From the NCBI GenBank assembly GCA_965205845.1, contig CBDBIG010000005.1:496001-560000 (forward strand): a stretch of 64,000 nucleotides of DNA. Reading direction: 5' to 3'. This DNA is from CBDBIG01 sp965205845 [NCBI: bacterium]. GTDB lineage: Bacteria; SAR324. The translations under genes were made by a program, and so were the position numbers. The notes under the pieces are model-generated. The model was given only the letters and a program-made list of their open reading frames with translations. It had not been told where the DNA came from and did not search any database. Below are positions 7,791-15,909 of the stretch, piece by piece; position 1 is the first letter of the stretch, and every line of letters starts with the position of its first letter.

Positions 7791-9434
7791 TTAAGCAGGC
7801 ATTTGCCCCTTTTTGGCCTGTTTTGGCGAATTTATGTGCTTGTAATGGGGTATAACGTATTTTTGAAACAGGGTATTTACCTGCCTTTTTTGGAGTTCAT
7901 CGAGGTAAAAAAAATCTACCCCGCGATCCGTGACTTCCCAAAATTTACGGTCTTGCACTCGCAGCATCTCTTTAAAAATTTTAACGATGCGTTCATAAGG
8001 TTCTTTCGTGACATCCCTCAAAATTTGTGTCACCAGTTGGCGGTCTCCTGCCGCCAATAAAAAACTGGCAAAGCTAAGCTGCGCTTTACGCACGCTCATC
8101 AATTCAAACTCGCTGTTACGCATGGCAGGGTTGTTATCAATTTCTAAAAAAAGCGCAATCATTTTTTTTAAATTGGAGACTTTGAGTTCAAAAGCCTTGC
8201 GCAAAATGCTCGAAATATCAAAGCAGGCGGTAACCAGAATAAGTGGAATGTTGTATGCCTGTGCCGTTTGTCCGTAAAATTTAAAATAAAAGACAATCCG
8301 CTCAGCGATTTTGGGGTTATAAGGCAATACTTCTTCGGCCAAAATACGGTACTGGTATAATAAATTGTAAATGTTTTTAGGGTTTCGTGCATTCAGGGCA
8401 TGGCGCAAAAAGGTGTTAAAAAATTGTACGCTGTCTTGGAGCACTTGGGCATCTTGCAAGCGAATCGCATACACGCCAATAATACGCGTACTGTTGGCGA
8501 TGGCACTGTTTACGTCAGGCATTTCTTGAATGGCCATTTTAAAAATCAGGTCCATATCCATAAACCCCTTCATTTCTACCCAGTTTTTGCTCGTCTTCAT
8601 CTCTTCGAAGAAATCGCTCGAAATGGTGGGGAAATGCCCTTCCTGGGGCACAAACCAACGCTCGGGCATTTTATGTTTAATCAGCAGGTAGTCCACCATT
8701 AAATCGCGCAAGGCACGCAGACACAGCAAGGCTACATTGCGGTCCATTTGTGAAACTGCGCTCAAGGAAATGTCGCTGATTTGCTCCATGGCGTAGGCCA
8801 CGTCATTTTGGTTCGATTTTGGATCGCGCTCTTTCATGCCCAACATGCGAGTGACAGAGGTTTTTGCATTGCGCCGAATAATAAGGATGATATTTTCAGG
8901 GGTAAGAAAGTGGAACACATAGGAAAAATACGGAATCAGGAGCCCTAAAATGAGCGTAGTCAATCCAAGCAACCCAATGGATCCCCAAAAGGGCAGAAAA
9001 TCTTCGGTGATGGAATAAATAAGCAGCATGCTATACAGGCTGGCGATCACCATTAAAAGAAAAAACCCGATGTTTATTTTGTCGCTAATAAATAAATCAA
9101 TTACTTTTGGTGTGTAGCGCTGCGATGCTAATTGCACCACAATGGCAACCACTGTAATCACCAAACCCAAAATGGCAATGAGCACCTCGGCCACCCCACC
9201 AATGGCATCGGGCACATCTTTGGGGCTCGACAAAAAAAAGACCTTGACAAGGGAGTGTGTCGGGTAAAGTTGGTAGAGGTCAACGATGCGTAGGCCCACA
9301 TAAAGTACCAAGGCTATTCCAGAAACCGCACAAAAAGCGGCAAGCCACACATGAAGTGCCTGCCCTATTCGAGGGGTCTCACGGCCCCTATTTACTCGGG
9401 GGGAAGAGGGGGTTTGGTCGTTTTGCTGCGTCAT
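7791..9434 (-). CDS. DUF2254-like predicted inner-membrane protein
   Basis: A 547-residue protein of unknown function. A short polar N-terminus precedes four hydrophobic segments within the first about 190 residues (ALHVWLAAFCAVSGIALVLY, LIAILGLVITVVAIVV, GFFLLMVIASLYSMLLIY, IGLLGLTTLILGLLIPYFSY). A long soluble C-terminal part of about 350 residues, helical in look, follows. The segment VVAIVVQLASQRYTPKVIDL resembles the conserved region of DUF2254 membrane proteins, where a 'QLAS..(Y/F)(S/T)P+' motif follows a membrane segment. The frame continues past its stop for 50 codons. I know of no defined role for the family. Confidence 0.6.
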   Translation of the reverse strand: MTQQNDQTPSSPRVNRGRETPRIGQALHVWLAAFCAVSGIALVLYVGLRIVDLYQLYPTHSLVKVFFLSSPKDVPDAIGGVAEVLIAILGLVITVVAIVVQLASQRYTPKVIDLFISDKINIGFFLLMVIASLYSMLLIYSITEDFLPFWGSIGLLGLTTLILGLLIPYFSYVFHFLTPENIILIIRRNAKTSVTRMLGMKERDPKSNQNDVAYAMEQISDISLSAVSQMDRNVALLCLRALRDLMVDYLLIKHKMPERWFVPQEGHFPTISSDFFEEMKTSKNWVEMKGFMDMDLIFKMAIQEMPDVNSAIANSTRIIGVYAIRLQDAQVLQDSVQFFNTFLRHALNARNPKNIYNLLYQYRILAEEVLPYNPKIAERIVFYFKFYGQTAQAYNIPLILVTACFDISSILRKAFELKVSNLKKMIALFLEIDNNPAMRNSEFELMSVRKAQLSFASFLLAAGDRQLVTQILRDVTKEPYERIVKIFKEMLRVQDRKFWEVTDRGVDFFYLDELQKRQVNTLFQKYVIPHYKHINSPKQAKKGQMPA

Positions 9435-9532
9435 TTTTATGGAAATGGCTACGTGAGAGAAAAACTGCTTAAACTTGGAACAACGTGGTGGGTCCCAAAG
9501 TAGATTTCATCGTTAAACATCCTGCACGCAAA

Positions 9533-9815
9533 TTATACTCCCAGACTCGTTTTTAAATCGTACCCGATGGTTTTTCCATCGGTTATTTCGCATGGCATGT
9601 TCTGCCCCCATTTTGCAATACACCGCAACTGAGGTAATGTAGGGTATTGTCGACACAAGCTCAACATGGATTCCACCAAAAACGGCACGTGAAAATTGGT
9701 GAGCCCTGAGATAAAACCTTGTTCGACACCCCGCCAGAGTCCGCTAAAGAATAAGTGCGCTGTCGCTGGCGCAAACCATAAGACCCCTGGGGTGATTCTA
9801 AAAGGCGACTGCCTC
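9533..9815 (-). other. Orphan reading frame, +1 relative to the Hfq-like gene
   Basis: Minus-strand frame without an upstream start codon, open from inside the 3' end of the Hfq-like gene to TAA at 9533-9535, about 90 codons. It reads RITPGVLWFAPATAHLFFSG, LWRGVEQGFISGLTNFHV and PTLPQLRCIAKWGQNM, which looks protein-like. The upstream gene ends GCC TTT TAG; sliding one base forward at TTT-T enters this frame (AGA ATC ACC). It could be the downstream half of a frameshifted gene or a programmed +1 extension. Internal ATG or GTG starts would give only a short product. Confidence 0.4.
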
Positions 9816-10043
9816 GATGATTTCCCAGTATTTAATGGCGGCCTTGTTCACTACCTTGCCGTTTTTCATGCCAAGCTGGTAGGCCGTATGCCAGCGTAAC
9901 TGATCGATTAACACATCGCCATCGAGAAAGGTGATGTGAATTTGTTTCTTTTCTGTAATAATTTTGCTCAACAGCACGGCCTCATGAGGGGGTTTGCTGC
10001 GGGGTGGGTGTTGTTGAATATCGCTTTTATTCGTAGGGTTCAT
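9798..10043 (-). CDS. Hfq-like (LSm/Sm-fold) small RNA-binding protein candidate
   Basis: An 81-residue protein with a polar N-terminal tail and a compact domain. The domain reads AVLLSKIITEKKQIHITFLD, then GDVLIDQLRWHTAYQLGMK, then NGKVVNKAAIKYWEI. This follows the Hfq/LSm layout: an N-terminal helix, a strand with a polar residue-G turn (DGD), a W-x(3)-Y strand, and a C-terminal 'NK-A-I' where Hfq has 'YKHAI'. Hfq normally forms hexamers that pair small RNAs with mRNAs. The usual Sm1 and Sm2 residues are only partly conserved, so this is either a divergent Hfq or an LSm relative. Its 3' end overlaps another open frame. Confidence 0.55.
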   Translation of the reverse strand: MNPTNKSDIQQHPPRSKPPHEAVLLSKIITEKKQIHITFLDGDVLIDQLRWHTAYQLGMKNGKVVNKAAIKYWEIIEAVAF

Positions 10044-10328
10044 GGTTTGCCGACCTTTAGCAAAGAATCGCAGTGGCTATCTTTAGTACAAACATAAGAA
10101 AAAGCGCTACCATTGTATCATACAAATAAAGTCAAAAACATATAAAAACAAATTCTTAAATATGTTGAGATCCTTTCATAAAAATCATTAAATAAGTATA
10201 TCGAGCACCTTTTCACCCTGAGATAAACGCCAGGGGGCGATGTCTCGTACCCCGCAATGCTACCAAGGGTATGGTTGAATTAGACCCCTCGTTCCCTCGC
10301 TATCAAGAGCAAAAGCCGTATTCTATTT
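10044..10328. other. AT-rich intergenic region between divergent genes
   Basis: Separates the minus-strand Hfq-like gene from the plus-strand helicase. The centre (about 10100-10210) is strongly AT-rich, as expected for divergent promoters. No specific promoter can be fixed with confidence. Confidence 0.4.
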
Positions 10329-11711
10329 ATGCAGACCCAAGTACTATTACGTTTTTGGCAAGGGGGTTTGTTGCTCCAAGCCTCACAAACCGACCTCGAG
10401 CAAGGGCTTGAAAAAATTCCCTTGCCCGTGTACTGCCAGTGGGATGCCCGCATGGGTGCCTATCGCAGCCTTGCTTTATTTTATCGCGATTTGCTCGGCT
10501 TTTTGCAAAAGCAAGGTATCCTCGTGCAAAACGAGGCCAAAAACTACCCCACTTTAAGCACCTTACCCAACGTGCACGCCAAGCTGCGTCCCTATCAACA
10601 ACGCGCTCTTGACGCCTGGCAACAAAGCAAACGCGCCTTGCTTGAGCTCCCTACGGGTGCGGGAAAAACCATCATTGCCCTGGCGGCCATTGCCCATTTG
10701 CAACGTGGCACGCTTGTTGTTACACCCACCCTTGACCTCATGGCCCAATGGGCACAAGCCATTGAACAATGGCTGGAGGTGGAGGTAGGCCTGTTAGGGG
10801 GCGGTTCCCACACCATTTTGCCCGTTACGGTAACCACTTACGCCTCTGCCCTACGTTGGGCGGCAACCCTGGGCAATCAATTTGGCTTGGTGGTGTTTGA
10901 TGAATGTCATCATTTAAGTTCCACGCAACACAGTGCAGCGGCTGAAATGCTTTTGGCCCCTTACCGCCTAGGCCTAAGTGCCACGATGCCGTTAGATCCC
11001 AGTGCCTTTGCCATCTTAAACCATTTGGTGGGCCCCCTGGCACACCGCGAAACCATTGCCAATTTGCAAGGGGTGGCCCTAGCCCCTTACCAGCACCAAA
11101 CCCTTTACGTACACCTAAGCCCCGCCGAGCATGAGGAAATGACACAATGTCGCCAGGAATACCTCCACTACCTGCGTGCCCATCGTTTGCGCCCCAGCTC
11201 GGCTGCGGGGTGGCAACGCGTTGTTCAACATGCCTCCACCAATGCCCAAGGGCGTGCCGCCTTAGCAGCCCACCGCAAAGCGCGTAACATTGCCTTTGGT
11301 GCAAAGGCCAAAATGACGCTCCTGGCCCAGCTCCTTCAGCGCCATCGTCACGAGCGCGTGCTTATTTTTACCCACGAGAATGCCTTGGCTTACGCTGTGT
11401 GCAGCACGTTTTTGCTGCCCATCATTACCCATCACACTCCCACAGCGGAGCGAAAGCGCATTTTGCAGCATTTTCGCCAAGGACAATGGCCGCGCATCGT
11501 TTCCTCGCGCGTGCTAAACGAGGGAGTTGACGTGCCCGAAGCAGCGGTCGCCATTGTGCTCTCTGGTGCGTCGAGCCCGCGCGAGCATATTCAGCGCTTG
11601 GGGCGGATTTTAAGGCCCGCCCAAGGCAAGCAGCAAGCCATGCTTTACGAGCTGGTTTCTCAAAATACAAGCGAGGTCAGCGTGAGTAAACGGCGGAGGC
11701 ACTTCTCATGA
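10329..11711 (+). CDS. XPB-like superfamily 2 DNA helicase
   Basis: A 460-residue ATP-dependent DNA translocase/helicase. After an N-terminal stretch of about 85 residues come motif Q/I (KLRPYQQRALDAW, LPTGAGKT), motif Ia (VVTPTLDLMAQW), the DECHH box, and motif III (LGLSATM). The second RecA domain has RVLIFTHEN, VLNEGVDVPEA and the arginine-finger motif QRLGRILRP. The order and the compact size match the XPB/Ssl2-like helicases of archaea and bacteria rather than RecG or UvrB. Its stop codon overlaps the next gene's start by four bases (ATGA). That neighbour is a DUF790/Bax1-like nuclease, so the two are probably translated together and act as a helicase-nuclease pair in DNA repair. Confidence 0.85.
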   Translation: MQTQVLLRFWQGGLLLQASQTDLEQGLEKIPLPVYCQWDARMGAYRSLALFYRDLLGFLQKQGILVQNEAKNYPTLSTLPNVHAKLRPYQQRALDAWQQSKRALLELPTGAGKTIIALAAIAHLQRGTLVVTPTLDLMAQWAQAIEQWLEVEVGLLGGGSHTILPVTVTTYASALRWAATLGNQFGLVVFDECHHLSSTQHSAAAEMLLAPYRLGLSATMPLDPSAFAILNHLVGPLAHRETIANLQGVALAPYQHQTLYVHLSPAEHEEMTQCRQEYLHYLRAHRLRPSSAAGWQRVVQHASTNAQGRAALAAHRKARNIAFGAKAKMTLLAQLLQRHRHERVLIFTHENALAYAVCSTFLLPIITHHTPTAERKRILQHFRQGQWPRIVSSRVLNEGVDVPEAAVAIVLSGASSPREHIQRLGRILRPAQGKQQAMLYELVSQNTSEVSVSKRRRHFS

Positions 11712-13171
11712 TTCCAGGAGCTTTGCTGCAACACAGTTTGCGCCAAGGGCAATGGCAAGCACACCAATTAAACCCTTGTAACAAGGCGTGGCTGACGCAT
11801 GCACAACGGCTGGTGGACACCCTGGCGACCCATGCCAACCAGCCCTTTGGTGTGGTCGAAGAAACACTGCTGGCCTGTAACCCCCAAAGCAGCAACCAAC
11901 GTACTCACAAGGCCATGGTGCATTTGCTGTTAGCCGATTCCACTTTTAGCGTCCCTGATGGGCTGAATCCCAGCCAGCTGCGCGAAACCTTGTTTGATGC
12001 GGCCATCACCCCCTGGAACACGCTTGCTCCCAGTGAGGACCCGTTGTTGGCATGGCAGGCGGTACGTCAAAAACTGCTCGAAACCCAAGCCCATGCGTCT
12101 CAGTGCAGCAGTGCTCAAATTGAGCAAGCACTGTTTGCCGACCTGCCCAAGCAGCACCTGCTCACCCGCATGAGCCCCATGGATGCTTTAGCCTTGTTGT
12201 TTCGCTACAACAGTGCCCAAGTGCAAGGATTACTAACCCATGCCAGCCAAATGCAATTACAATCTCCTTGGCCCAAGCCGCGATATTTGCGTCAGTTGAT
12301 GGGTTGGTTGCGCTTTTTCGGGCTGTTATTCACGCCTTTAACACCCAATGGTAGTGCCGTAGAACACAGCACAGGCAACATGATACCCAAAGCCGAATCC
12401 AACATTTGGGAAGAAAACCCCTTATGGAATGCCGCCCAAAGCAATGACGCAAACCACCCACAAGATAGCACAGAACCAAACGCCCCGCCCTTGGTGCTAA
12501 TGCTCAATGGTCCTCTCGATGGGCTTTCGAAAAACGTGCGTTACGGCCTCCCTTTAGCGCAGTTTTTTCCAGCCCTGCTCTTGTGGCCCACTCCATGGCA
12601 ATTGCAGGCAAAAATCACCGTCAAGCAGCGCAGTGGGCAGCTTACCTTACAACCCAGCAAACAGTTACGCAGCCACTATCCCGAACGTGGTATTTGGATC
12701 AACCAGGAGATCGAGCGCTTTATTGACGCTTTTAACCAACAAGCCCGCAAAGCAGGTCGTGTGAAGGGTCATCCCAAACAAGCCAAAAGCCAACTGGGCT
12801 TATTTGGAACGCATGCCAACCAAGCAGCACCTGCCCCAAGCAACCGTACAGACGGCTGGCAGGCTCAAGCAGCGAGCGATATTTGGTTGCTGGCACACAA
12901 TCGCTGGCTTATCCCTGATATTCGCTGTTGCCATCCTGAACACACACAGGCATTCTTCGAACTGTTGCCCAAACCCCACTTGCAACAGGCCACCCAATGC
13001 TTGGCAAACATTGCTCAAAGTGGGGTCGAAAATTATTGGCTGGTGTGTCGTTCTGCCCCAGCCTTGGCGAGCATCAAAACGCACCCCCATGTGCTCATGT
13101 ACCGGCGCAATTTTACCCCCCATGCCGCCTTGCAGTTTTTGCAATATCGGGTCGCAAACCTTGGAAGGTAA
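11708..13171 (+). CDS. DUF790 / Bax1-like nuclease, partner of the XPB-like helicase
   Basis: A 487-residue protein starting at the ATGA overlap with the helicase. The N-terminus (MIPGALLQHSLRQGQW ... AWLTHAQRLVDTLATHA) matches the start of DUF790 proteins. In archaea these (Bax1) bind XPB and cut DNA as Hjc-like endonucleases. The C-terminal part contains WLIPDIRCCHPE and AFFELLP, resembling the nuclease core 'IPDF...E'. The middle carries a Pro/Asn-rich stretch (about residues 215-265) absent from typical members. Assignment rests on the N-terminus, the helicase coupling and length; the catalytic residues are divergent and activity is not assured. Confidence 0.7.
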   Translation: MIPGALLQHSLRQGQWQAHQLNPCNKAWLTHAQRLVDTLATHANQPFGVVEETLLACNPQSSNQRTHKAMVHLLLADSTFSVPDGLNPSQLRETLFDAAITPWNTLAPSEDPLLAWQAVRQKLLETQAHASQCSSAQIEQALFADLPKQHLLTRMSPMDALALLFRYNSAQVQGLLTHASQMQLQSPWPKPRYLRQLMGWLRFFGLLFTPLTPNGSAVEHSTGNMIPKAESNIWEENPLWNAAQSNDANHPQDSTEPNAPPLVLMLNGPLDGLSKNVRYGLPLAQFFPALLLWPTPWQLQAKITVKQRSGQLTLQPSKQLRSHYPERGIWINQEIERFIDAFNQQARKAGRVKGHPKQAKSQLGLFGTHANQAAPAPSNRTDGWQAQAASDIWLLAHNRWLIPDIRCCHPEHTQAFFELLPKPHLQQATQCLANIAQSGVENYWLVCRSAPALASIKTHPHVLMYRRNFTPHAALQFLQYRVANLGR

Positions 13172-13230
13172 CTGCCCGTGTTACTTTGTACCCGGGGCGG
13201 TGCTATTTTTTGCCTATCTCCCCCCCTATC

Positions 13231-14043
13231 ATGCCTTTGTTGTTCATGCTTACCAAACCCTTCAAAAAACCTTTTGCGTGGTGGAACCGCTTGCAGACAC
13301 GCGCTTTAAGCAAACGCGCCAAAAATTGGCGTCTTCCCCAGCATGTGGGCCTTATTTTAGATGGCAACCGCCGCTTTGCCCGAGGCCAAGGCCTTGCCAG
13401 CTCCCTTGAAGGCCATCGCAAGGGTGCCGACAAGTTGATTGAGGTTTTGGAATGGTGCCAAGAGATAGGGGTAACCACCCTTTCTGTGTGGGTGTTCTCC
13501 CTTGAGAATTTTGAACGCCCTGCCGATGAGGTGCAAGGGTTGATGGCCTTATTTGCCCAAAAATTTAACGCCCTTGCCAGAGATGAACGGGTACACAAAA
13601 ACCATATCCAAGTACGCGCTTTAGGACATCTACACACCCTGCCTCAACAGGTACAACGCGCTATTTCGAATGCCCAACAAAGCACCCAGCATTACTCGCA
13701 ATTTTTGCTCCAACTTTACATTGCCTACAGCGGGCAAGAAGAGTTGGTTGATGCTACCAAAGCCTACATTCAAAAACAAAGCAGCCGTGGCCTACCCCTC
13801 TCACAAATGCTAAGCCAGCTCACTCCCCAAGCTTTAGAAAGCAACCTGTATGCCCCCACTACCCCTGGGGTAGACCTCATTATTCGCACCAGTGGCGAAC
13901 TACGCCTATCGGGATTTATGCTGTGGCAAAGTGCCTATGCCGAGTTGTACTTTTGCTCCACCCACTGGCCTGCCTTTCAAAAGCAGCACTTGCTTAAAGC
14001 GTTGCAAAACTATCACCAGCGCCAGCGCCGTTTTGGACGCTAA
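13231..14043 (+). CDS. uppS: UppS-type (di-trans,poly-cis) isoprenyl diphosphate synthase
   Basis: Makes undecaprenyl diphosphate by adding cis-isoprene units from IPP to farnesyl diphosphate, providing the lipid carrier for peptidoglycan and other wall polymers. The first signature is HVGLILDGNRRFARGQGL with the catalytic Asp. SVWVFSLENFERP and the IPP-binding end IRTSGELRLSGFMLWQSAYA with ELYF follow. The frame is open far upstream, but the preceding nuclease gene ends at 13171. ATG 13231 (or 13246) therefore fits best, giving about 270 residues. The last ten codons form the start of a five-fold tandem repeat. Confidence 0.93.
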   Translation: MPLLFMLTKPFKKPFAWWNRLQTRALSKRAKNWRLPQHVGLILDGNRRFARGQGLASSLEGHRKGADKLIEVLEWCQEIGVTTLSVWVFSLENFERPADEVQGLMALFAQKFNALARDERVHKNHIQVRALGHLHTLPQQVQRAISNAQQSTQHYSQFLLQLYIAYSGQEELVDATKAYIQKQSSRGLPLSQMLSQLTPQALESNLYAPTTPGVDLIIRTSGELRLSGFMLWQSAYAELYFCSTHWPAFQKQHLLKALQNYHQRQRRFGR

Positions 14044-14599
14044 AACAAACGCCCTTGCCGCGGCCTATGAGGGATTACGTGCCCAAAAACGGCACCCCGT
14101 TTTACCCCTTCTCTAGAACCCTTCATAACTATCACCAGCGCCAGCGCCGTTTTGGACGCTAAAACAAACGCCCTTGCCGCGGCCTATGAGGGATTACGTG
14201 CCCAAAAACGGCACCCCATTTTACCCCTTCTCTAGAACCCTTCATAACTATCACCAGCGCCAGCGCCGTTTTGGACGCTAAAACAAACGCCCTTGCCGCG
14301 GCCTATGAGGGATTACGTGCCCAAAAACGGCACCCCGTTTTACCCCTTCTCTAGAACCCTTCATAACTATCACCAGCGCCAGCGCCGTTTTGGACGCTAA
14401 AACAAACGCCCTTGCCGCGGCCTATGAGGGATTACGTGCCCAAAAACGGCACCCCATTTTACCCCTTCTCTAGAACCCTTCATAACTATCACCAGCGCCA
14501 GCGCCGTTTTGGACGCTAAAACAAACGCCCTTGCCGCGGCCTATGAGGGATTACGTGCCCAAAAACGGCACCCCGTTTTACCCCTTCTCTAGAACCCTT
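14011..14599 (+). repeat. 119-bp tandem array, five copies, seeded from the end of uppS
   Basis: Units begin TATCACCAGCGCCAGCGCCG at 14011, 14130, 14249, 14368 and 14487; the last ends at 14599. Spacing is exactly 119 each time and the units are nearly identical. Unit 1 starts inside uppS (last ten codons and stop), so every later unit carries a copy of the C-terminal codons. The only variation seen is at one base, CACCCCG in units 1, 3 and 5 and CACCCCA in units 2 and 4. There are no unique spacers, so this is not a CRISPR array. Confidence 0.95.
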
Positions 14600-14624
14600 A
14601 AAAGCACTTTTTGGCAAAGTACTC

Positions 14625-14987
14625 TCATCCATGCTCGTGGGACAAGCACCAACCCTTGCGCAATACAAAGTCTTTAAAGCAAAGCGTTTCTTGGGGTAGG
14701 CTTTGATGGTAGAGCAATTTAAATGCAAGGGTAATGATTTGCGGTGGATATTGACGAATGCTATGCCCCGAAGCTTCAGGACCAAGGGCATGTGACCATC
14801 CGTATTTTTGAAAAGGCAAGGGCGCGTTAGGGTGCTGCTGATACAATGCATAAAGGCGGCGGCTAAGCGCATCAAATTGGGAATCGCTGAGCAAGGGTGC
14901 ATTGAGTTGGTAGTACAAAAAACTATGCAACAAAAATTGGCGCGCCAAGCGATTGCGCTGTTCTTGGGGTGGAGCGGTTTCTATCAC
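14625..14987 (-). CDS. LigA-related small protein (N-terminal domain of NAD-dependent DNA ligase only)
   Basis: About 120 residues from a GTG at 14987 with AGAAAGG upstream; the open frame extends further but would overlap hemD. The recognisable core is LLHSFLYYQLNAPLLSDSQF, then DALSRRLYALYQQHP. It mirrors the Ia domain of LigA ('YY..D.P.ISDAEYD.L...L..LE..HP'), which grips NAD+. The adenylation, OB-fold, zinc and BRCT domains are all absent, so it cannot ligate DNA alone. It follows hemD on the same strand. Function unknown. Confidence 0.6.
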   Translation of the reverse strand: MIETAPPQEQRNRLARQFLLHSFLYYQLNAPLLSDSQFDALSRRLYALYQQHPNAPLPFQKYGWSHALGPEASGHSIRQYPPQIITLAFKLLYHQSLPQETLCFKDFVLRKGWCLSHEHG

Positions 14988-15054
14988 AAAAAATAGCCTT
15001 TCTACGTGGAAATAAAAGCGTACGCTGGCATAACGCGACGGTTTTTTTGACCCC

Positions 15055-15876
15055 CTAGCCTGCAAGTTGTTGCTGGGCAATGGCTCGAACAAGGTTCCCA
15101 AGGCTGGGCGTTTTAGCCAAGGCATGCGCCCTTAAGCCGTACTGGTTTAAGGCTTGGGTGGTGGTTGCCCCCATGCTAGCAAAACGCAAGTGCTTTAGGG
15201 GGTGAGTGCGCCATGCAAATTCCTTGGGCAAGGCATGCACAAAATGCTTAACGACCGAGGCACTGGTGCACGCCAACCAGTCAATGTTACCCGCTTGCAA
15301 TTGGGGGAGCACAGCTTGCAAAGCACATGGCGGTGCCGTGGTCGAATACACTGCAGCGGACACCACAACCAGGCCCATTTGTTGCAGGTTTTGTTCTAAG
15401 GCAGGGTTTACCCATTGCGCCCGCGGGAAAAAAACCTTTGGCCGCTTCAACTGCCCTGAAGGGATTTGCGCCAGTACCGTTTGGAGTGCGCCCAACACCC
15501 CTTGCTGATGGTAGGCCTTAGCAGATGGGAGCAAAGGTGCTGCCATGCCCATTTTTTTCATGGCTTTGGCTGTGGCAGCACCCACTGCCAACGTATGTAC
15601 CCGTTGTAAAGGTGCCAAGCCTAGACCAAGGTTTGCCAAACGCGCCACACTGCAATGCCACGCGGTGCTGCTGGTGAAAATCACCCAATCCTCTGCTTTT
15701 AAGGCCTGCACCCCTTTATCAAAAGGTGCCCAGGTTTTGGGTGGTGCAAAAGCCAATAAGGGCTGCGGCAATACCTTGGCACCCAAAGCGGTCAGCAGCC
15801 TTGTAAGTGCGGGGGCACGGCTGGGTTCGCGTGGGTTTAGTACACAAACGCCATTAAGCACTTGGGGGATTGGCAT
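15055..15876 (-). CDS. hemD: HemD, uroporphyrinogen-III synthase
   Basis: A 273-residue cytoplasmic enzyme that closes hydroxymethylbilane into uroporphyrinogen III with inversion of ring D. The family is weakly conserved but the layout fits. N-terminal NPREPSRAPALTRLLTALGA is followed by EDWVIFTSSTAWHCSVARL, AVGAATAKAMKKMG, and in the second lobe FFPRAQWVNPALEQNLQQMG, then WLACTSASVVKHFVHAL and SMGATTTQALNQYG. These are the paired 'TS..a....' and '(V/M)G..T....' elements of HemD. It starts 33 bases after hemA on the same strand, so the two haem genes are probably cotranscribed. hemB and hemC are not in the window. Confidence 0.9.
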   Translation of the reverse strand: MPIPQVLNGVCVLNPREPSRAPALTRLLTALGAKVLPQPLLAFAPPKTWAPFDKGVQALKAEDWVIFTSSTAWHCSVARLANLGLGLAPLQRVHTLAVGAATAKAMKKMGMAAPLLPSAKAYHQQGVLGALQTVLAQIPSGQLKRPKVFFPRAQWVNPALEQNLQQMGLVVVSAAVYSTTAPPCALQAVLPQLQAGNIDWLACTSASVVKHFVHALPKEFAWRTHPLKHLRFASMGATTTQALNQYGLRAHALAKTPSLGNLVRAIAQQQLAG

Positions 15877-15909
15877 GATTTCTATCGCAAACGGGTGATT
15901 TTTTTGCTT

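Noticed and set aside
12997-13230. Long N-terminal extension of UppS
   Set aside because: It lies inside the preceding nuclease gene and has no family similarity; UppS proteins start near ATG 13231.
12804-13409. 201-codon plus-strand frame overlapping the nuclease and uppS genes
   Set aside because: Out of frame with two clear genes and without any family resemblance.
14011-14599. Regular repeats that could be taken for a CRISPR array
   Set aside because: Units are contiguous and almost identical, with no unique spacers, and they derive from the end of uppS.
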